This document shows positions 58,773 to 64,000 of a stretch of DNA of 64,000 bases, one piece after another (position 1 is the first letter of the stretch; each line of letters begins with the position of its first letter). This DNA is from Siniperca chuatsi. Taxonomy: Eukaryota > Chordata > Actinopteri > Centrarchiformes > Sinipercidae. Under the pieces are notes generated by a model, which did no database searches, had not been told where the DNA came from, and was given only the letters and a program-made list of their open reading frames with translations. The position numbers were made by a program, and so were the translations under genes. The stretch spans positions 20,156,001-20,220,000 of the forward strand of contig NC_058047.1 in the NCBI RefSeq assembly GCF_020085105.1, written 5' to 3'.

Positions 58773-59529
58773 ACCCCACTAGCATTTGTGTTGGTATACC
58801 CCAACCACCTTGCCTCATCCTCCTTGGGTTCCATCTATACATCCTCCACTTCCATCGTCTGCAGTTTCACTGTTTCCTCCTCACCTTCAGGTCACTCTGG
58901 TGTCATAACTATGGGTGGCCACTCTGTTGCAGGGCAAGCCAACACCCCTGACAACCAAAGTCACCTCCACAGTGTGCAATATGTGTTGTCACTAGACAAG
59001 CTGTGCGTGTTTCAGCATAGACATTTCAGTGAACTTGTGTACTTGTGAACATGTGCTTTGAAGGTGAAAAGCCTCTGCAGACTCCCCTTAATGTCCCCTT
59101 TTTTGTGTCCAAGTTTTGTCTTCTTTCGTGAACTTGTTTTAACTTTCAGGAGTTACTTTTCTTAATACTGTCTATTTCAGTGGAGCTGAGATTAGTGTGT
59201 GTGGCCGTCAGCTGTCATCTGGTCTGTCATCAATCGTCTTGAATGACTGTAGCTGTCCTCCAAAACTATCCGTATCAACCTGCCAAAGGGCTTCTGCATC
59301 CTGTGTCCCATGAGCCAATGACGTTTTCTGCTTTAGTTATGTTCTCAAATCTCATCTGAAATATGGTGATTGAATCGATTTGTTTATTTGAATTTGTCAC
59401 AGATGCAGCTACAGCCAAAGTGACGTTTCTTGGATATTATTGAGATTAACTCATTATGTCCTACTAGGTTTACGCGGATGAAAAGTGATAAAGTGGCCTA
59501 TAATCAATATTTTTTACTCCAAATCAAAT

Positions 59530-60035
59530 GACTAATGTGTAATGTGACAAACCTGCAGATAATTATCACCCAACTGTAGTTCCACTGAACTTTTTAGCTT
59601 CTTTTAGCTCATTGTTTTGATTTTTAGGCCTGTAACTTTACTGTTTGGGTTCACACCGCTCTCATAGCGTCATAAAACTCACTGTACACTACCTGCCCAG
59701 CACCAAACAGGAGACAGACAAAGTTAGCAACTATCTGGTGAACATAGTGGAACATTTAGCAGCTAAAGAGCCAGATATTTTACTCAGGAGTTGGTAGAGA
59801 CCAAAGAAAGAGCTAAAATGAGATTAAATATTGGACTTACATTAATCAGGTGGCCAGAAACACAACTCCAAATGAATGATAATGTTGCTGCGTGTCTGCT
59901 GGATGTGTAAATAGGCAACTGTTGGCGAATAAGTTCAACATATCAACTTAGAAGGTGATGAAATGTCAATGTTGTGTTCACTGCTTGTTTCCACCGCCCC
60001 CAAATGGCCAAAAAAATCATTCAAGCTGCAGGTTC
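59530..60035 (+). repeat. Dispersed repeat ('cctgcccagcaccaaacag' family), copy 2
   Basis: Same ordered series as at 42,690-43,185 (aattatcacccaact, ttttagctcattgttttg, ctacctgcccagcaccaaacag, gacaaagttagcaac, ctggtgaa, agctaaagagccagatatt, ctcaggagttgg), in direct orientation. Extra shared words include aatgttgctgcgtgtctg. Confidence 0.75.
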
Positions 60036-62892
60036 AAGCTTCAGTATTTATCCCTGTGTCTTTCATTTTGTTTGGTGAATGTACTTGCTAGAGGACTGAG
60101 CAGTTTGACTCCCTTGTGGTCATGCGGGTAAAAGCTTAAATGGCTCCAGTTGGAGGAAAACCAGTGTGTCAGTTTAAGTCTTTGCTAGCGATGCTTGGAT
60201 GCTGTCTAATTGGGCTTTTGACAGTTCATGTTAGACTGACAGTGGCTCAGTCAGCTAATCTCCTCTTGAGCATTGTGGATGGACAGCTGTAGGATCTAAT
60301 ATGATGTGAAATATGCAGGCCCCTAGTTATCCGCTCCATCTGTCTTCCTGCTTATAACAAGTGCCGTTCTCACCTGGGACCTTTCGCAGTACAGCGACTG
60401 TTCTGCCCGATTTCATCAGTGCCTTTCAAAGATGTCTCTTCCTGGTTTATTACATGGACAGAACTTTCTCCACCTCACTGCTGTTGAGTGATGAATTATA
60501 AATAGATGTGAATCCAGCAGCACTGCCGGCCAGGCCTGAGGATTACTTTCAATTTGCACACCACTCCCCTTGCTCCTTTGCTGACTCGCACCGCTAGTCA
60601 GGCTTCTTTCTCAAGGGACCTCAAGGGCAGTATTAGATTGCCACCTGAAACTCTAACCTCGCCAATCATGTAAAAAGTTTGAGAAATGAATCTCTTTGGA
60701 TACTCTATGCGCTGTATATAGTTACACAATGGGTGATCCTGTTGCTGCCCCTGTGTTTTCCTTTGGAAGGACAAGGAAGGCGTAGTGCATGTGTGACCCC
60801 TCTCCGATACTCGTTGACTCCAGATAACTGGTTGTAATTGGCCTGGTTGATGAGCAGGCAGCAGGCGGTGAAAGGGAAGTAAAGAGGACAGGGATCCTTT
60901 TAATGAAGCCAATGAGAAGGACATGGAGAACCTGGGGGTTCAAGAAGGATTAGAGCAGGCTCCAGCAGATTTAGGCTTTTGATGCTTCCACAAGTCTCTC
61001 AACCTTGAGGGGCTGAAAAAGGACAAGGAAAGTGTTGGAGTCAGCATACAGAATGAGAGTTTACATCTTTTACAGTATATGTGATATGCAATACTCTATT
61101 TATCTCCTCCTCCATTATACCTTTCTCTTTAGCTGCTCACCATCCAGAGATGCTGGTAAACAAAAAGATTTTTCTAAAGGTCAGTGTCCCAAAGACACTA
61201 ACCTTTTAATACACAACTCACACACATTCCTCTGCAGACTGAGAACAGTGTGTGTTTGTGTGAATATGCATGCCTGTCTGTCTGTTTCTGTATCTCTGTG
61301 CATTCATCCGTTTTCATGTGTAAATTGGAACACGTAAATCTGTGTGTGTGTGTGCGTGTGTGATGATGTGAAGCGTGTGATGCCGGCCTAATATGTCCCG
61401 TCTCTGCCTCTCTGGATGTGGCAGGGAGTGTGAGAGAGATGGAGAGTCGAGCCAATTGGCATGGAAAGAGCCTGGGTTGAAGTGGTGGCTGGTGACGCGG
61501 CAGACAGGCCAGCCAGGCCAGCCAGGCAGGAAAAGGATGCCAGCAGAGCTACTGATCACACTCACCTCCACCTCTTGATGACTTTGTCTTTCTGGCCTTT
61601 GTCTCTGTTCCATATATCTAAGTGAAAACTGCAAAGTGCTTCTTTGATACAAATAAACAGCTGTAGTGTGTGCATTTACGGGAGAAATTGATTCAGATTA
61701 AGGGTCCAAGACAGTTATATTCATGACTCCTCTATGTTTATAGGAATTAAAATTGGCTGCTAACACAATAGCTAGTCATTTTAACTAGTGAAAATGATTC
61801 TTATTAACCTTTGACGTGAGATTGTATTCATGCTTCGATGGAAAATCACTTCTCTAGGGGTGATTTTGTTTGCTTCTTGATTTATTACTTCTTACTTCTT
61901 TTATATGGAATATCTGTGCGGAAATTACCCAGTGTTTGTTTCTTGTGCCATAAGCACTGAGGCTAGATGATGAATTGTCATTATTTGTACAAATTTACAA
62001 CTGTGGGGGTCTGCTGTGTCTAAACTAATTGGGAAGGAGGGAAAACAACAGAAGTGTTCTGTGTTAAATTGCCCCCTGTTCTCTATTTCGCCAGCATAAT
62101 GGAAATAAAAGAGAGTATTATACAGTTATAGGTTGAACAGGTGCCATGCATACCGAAGCAATCGAGCCAGAGGAGTTGACAACCAGCCATTAACGCAAAA
62201 GTTATGAGAGTCACAAAATAGTTGATGTTTCCAAGTCATTACATTTAATATTTAATGAGGGTGCTTTCAAGGACACAAATCTCGTAGTTAGATGATCCCT
62301 TACGCCTTCAAACTGGATCCTGTTATTCTATCAACTTATCAGTAATTGCCAGACACAATCAGGGCAGAAGCCTAATAACAAATTCTAACAAATTTGCTTT
62401 CTTCTTAAAAAAACAGCCTCAAAAGATTTGGACAAGGACAAATGAACATTTTGATCTGTTCATTGAGAACAAACAATCCGGCCGTTCTACCAGTTCCCCC
62501 AATTATGTCCTCTCTTCCTGGTGATCTGTCACTTCTCATCCCTGTTGAAGTTGCCTTAAGTAGCCTGAGAGGCTGCCTGGGGAGAGGGACTGCTGGTTGA
62601 CTGACATACTCTGATCATGGGGGCTTAAAGAGAGGATGGCCATTTAATAGGGTAGCTGCCAGTGGCAGCCTGTCCACATGGCAAGCTGGATGAAAAGACA
62701 GAAGGGTGGCTGACCGGTGCCGTCGTTCCACTGTCATGTCCATAAGCAAAGGACAGCGAAGCCACAAGTGTTCCAGATGACTCCACATTGCCATTAATTT
62801 TTTTAGTTTTGTGCCAAAATGACTTGGCTGCAATTTAAAAGAAGGGACACAGACACTTTAAAAATGGCTGATAGTATAAAATGGAAACATAA
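60036..62892. other. Gene-free region of about 2.9 kb
   Basis: No supported exon. A short GT-rich run (about 61,341-61,362) and a duplicated 'ccagccaggcc' word (61,508-61,527) are the only patterns seen. Confidence 0.3.
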
Positions 62893-63514
62893 TTGCTGCT
62901 TGCCGAGGGTTGAGAAGATGGATGCCACTCACATGTCTGTCTTTTGAATATGATGCTAGAGCCAGGATACAGTTAGCTTAGCATTAAGACTTTAAACTGT
63001 GGGAAACAGCTAACCTAGCTTTGTACAAATGTAAAATAAAGTGCTTACCAGCACCTCTAAAGCTCACTAATTGGTTTTTGTATGGATTTAACAAACGAGA
63101 TACAAAATGTTAAAGTATAAAAATGTCAAGTTGTGGTTTTACATTTTAGATGATCTCTTAAGGTGTGTTAAGGTAGAAAACAAAGCAAATTTTTCACCAT
63201 GGGTCATTTGTGCGAATTTGACTGCTGGACTGCAGCCCATGTAAGCTAGCGAGCAACGGACGCATCAGCCATGTGTCTGGGAGTTTGCCTGTGTGTTTGT
63301 GTTCAGCTCCGCCTTTGACTGAACTCACCCAAAACTCCAGTTATTTTTGTGTATTTTTTACCTTCGTACAGAGCCAGGCTAGCTGTTTATGCTAAGCTTA
63401 AGCTAACCGTCTCCAGGCTCCTGCTTCATATTTACCGTACTGACATGAGTGGTATTGAACTCTTGGCAAAAAGCAAAGAAGCGTAGTTTCCAAAATGTTG
63501 AACTATTCCTTTAA
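62893..63514. mobile_element. Relative of the TTAA-flanked miniature transposon, left end decayed
   Basis: The right end reads ccaaaatgttgaactattcct then TTAA (63511-63514), matching the terminal repeat of the 58,293 element. The interior has tgagaagatggatgccactcacatgtctg and ttagcttagcattaag, parallel to its subterminal words. The left terminus is not recognisable. Confidence 0.6.
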
Positions 63515-64000
63515 GATAGCTGCCAGACAGGTACCATTTGTACAGACTGGATCCATACAGAAAGATTTAATCCTGAACATTACTTTTGGACATAAGCTCA
63601 AATTCCAAAATCCTTTTAAAGAATGTTTTCTCTCACATCAAAAGAGAAATGACTGTTGACTTAATGGAAAGCATTCAGTGCTAAAATATCAAATATTTAA
63701 TGTGAATCATTAATAACTGTAATTAGATTTTTTAATCATCATTAGTCTATTCACTGTGAGCTCTCAAGTCTCATGAGGCCTTGAAATAAATAAGCACGGG
63801 ATAAATAAGTCGGCCACCCACGTAATAGGCCTAAATTGATGGAGCACAGTAATGAATTACTGTTACAGAACGTTGCTAATGAAAATGCGTTAGGTCGTGT
63901 GTTGATACGCTAACACTGCTGAGGGTTCTATAAGCCTTGACTGGCATCATTGAGTGTGTATATATGACCGGGGGAAGATGTGTCACCCTGCATTACAGTG
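63515..64000. other. Window end: AT-rich, possibly conserved noncoding
   Basis: No exon. At 63,650-63,900 the sequence is dense in ATTA/TAAT homeodomain-type words (attaataactgtaattag, ttaatcatcattag, taatgaattactg). It looks like enhancer-type noncoding DNA, but conservation cannot be judged here. Confidence 0.25.

Overview
The window reads as vertebrate nuclear DNA, almost certainly from a teleost, and probably a spiny-rayed one. It has short spliced exons with GT/AG introns, abundant CA/GA/TA microsatellites, tRNA-derived SINEs, hAT-like elements made of 'aagtac' repeats, TTAA-flanked miniature elements and a decayed L1. I see no prokaryotic, viral or organellar features.

Layout. (1) 1-2.0 kb, + strand: the last two coding exons and the 3' UTR of ornithine decarboxylase antizyme 1 (oaz1); its upstream exons, including the frameshift site, lie before the window. 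(2) 2.8-5.9 kb, - strand: a complete four-exon peak3 pseudokinase gene (627 codons before the stop in my model, all splice phases consistent), convergent with oaz1. oaz1 next to peak3 matches human 19p13.3. (3) 6-9.3 kb: repeat-rich spacer. (4) 9.3-10.3 kb, - strand: a single-exon, TATA-driven gene with C2CD4-family N-terminal motifs but no C2 domain, flanked on both sides by copies of one short sequence module. (5) 10.5-13.5 kb: transposon debris, including an hAT-like element inserted in a LINE 3' end. (6) 13.75-15.6 kb, + strand: a complete six-exon gene for a 220-residue basic/acidic protein that tentatively resembles fish oogenesis-related (Org) proteins. (7) 15.7-64 kb: a gene-poor region of about 48 kb with no recognisable coding exon. 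It holds SINEs, hAT-like and TTAA-flanked elements, a pseudogenised L1 (36.4-39.9 kb, - strand), an L2-type LINE scrap, very long GA/CT tracts, and a GC-rich patch with good splice donors near 43.7-44.2 kb. In human the gene after PEAK3 is LINGO3, which has noncoding 5' exons. The patch could therefore be a noncoding first exon of lingo3 or another neighbour, but this is inference only.

The genes form no operon-like unit. oaz1 controls polyamine synthesis, peak3 is a signalling scaffold, and the roles of the C2CD4-like and Org-like genes are not settled by sequence. No wholly new system is evident. The observations most worth checking are the C2-less C2CD4 relative with its duplicated flanking module, the double loss of catalytic motifs in peak3, the near-perfect 48-bp foldback at 8.0 kb, and the L1 ORF1 broken only by three nonsense codons.
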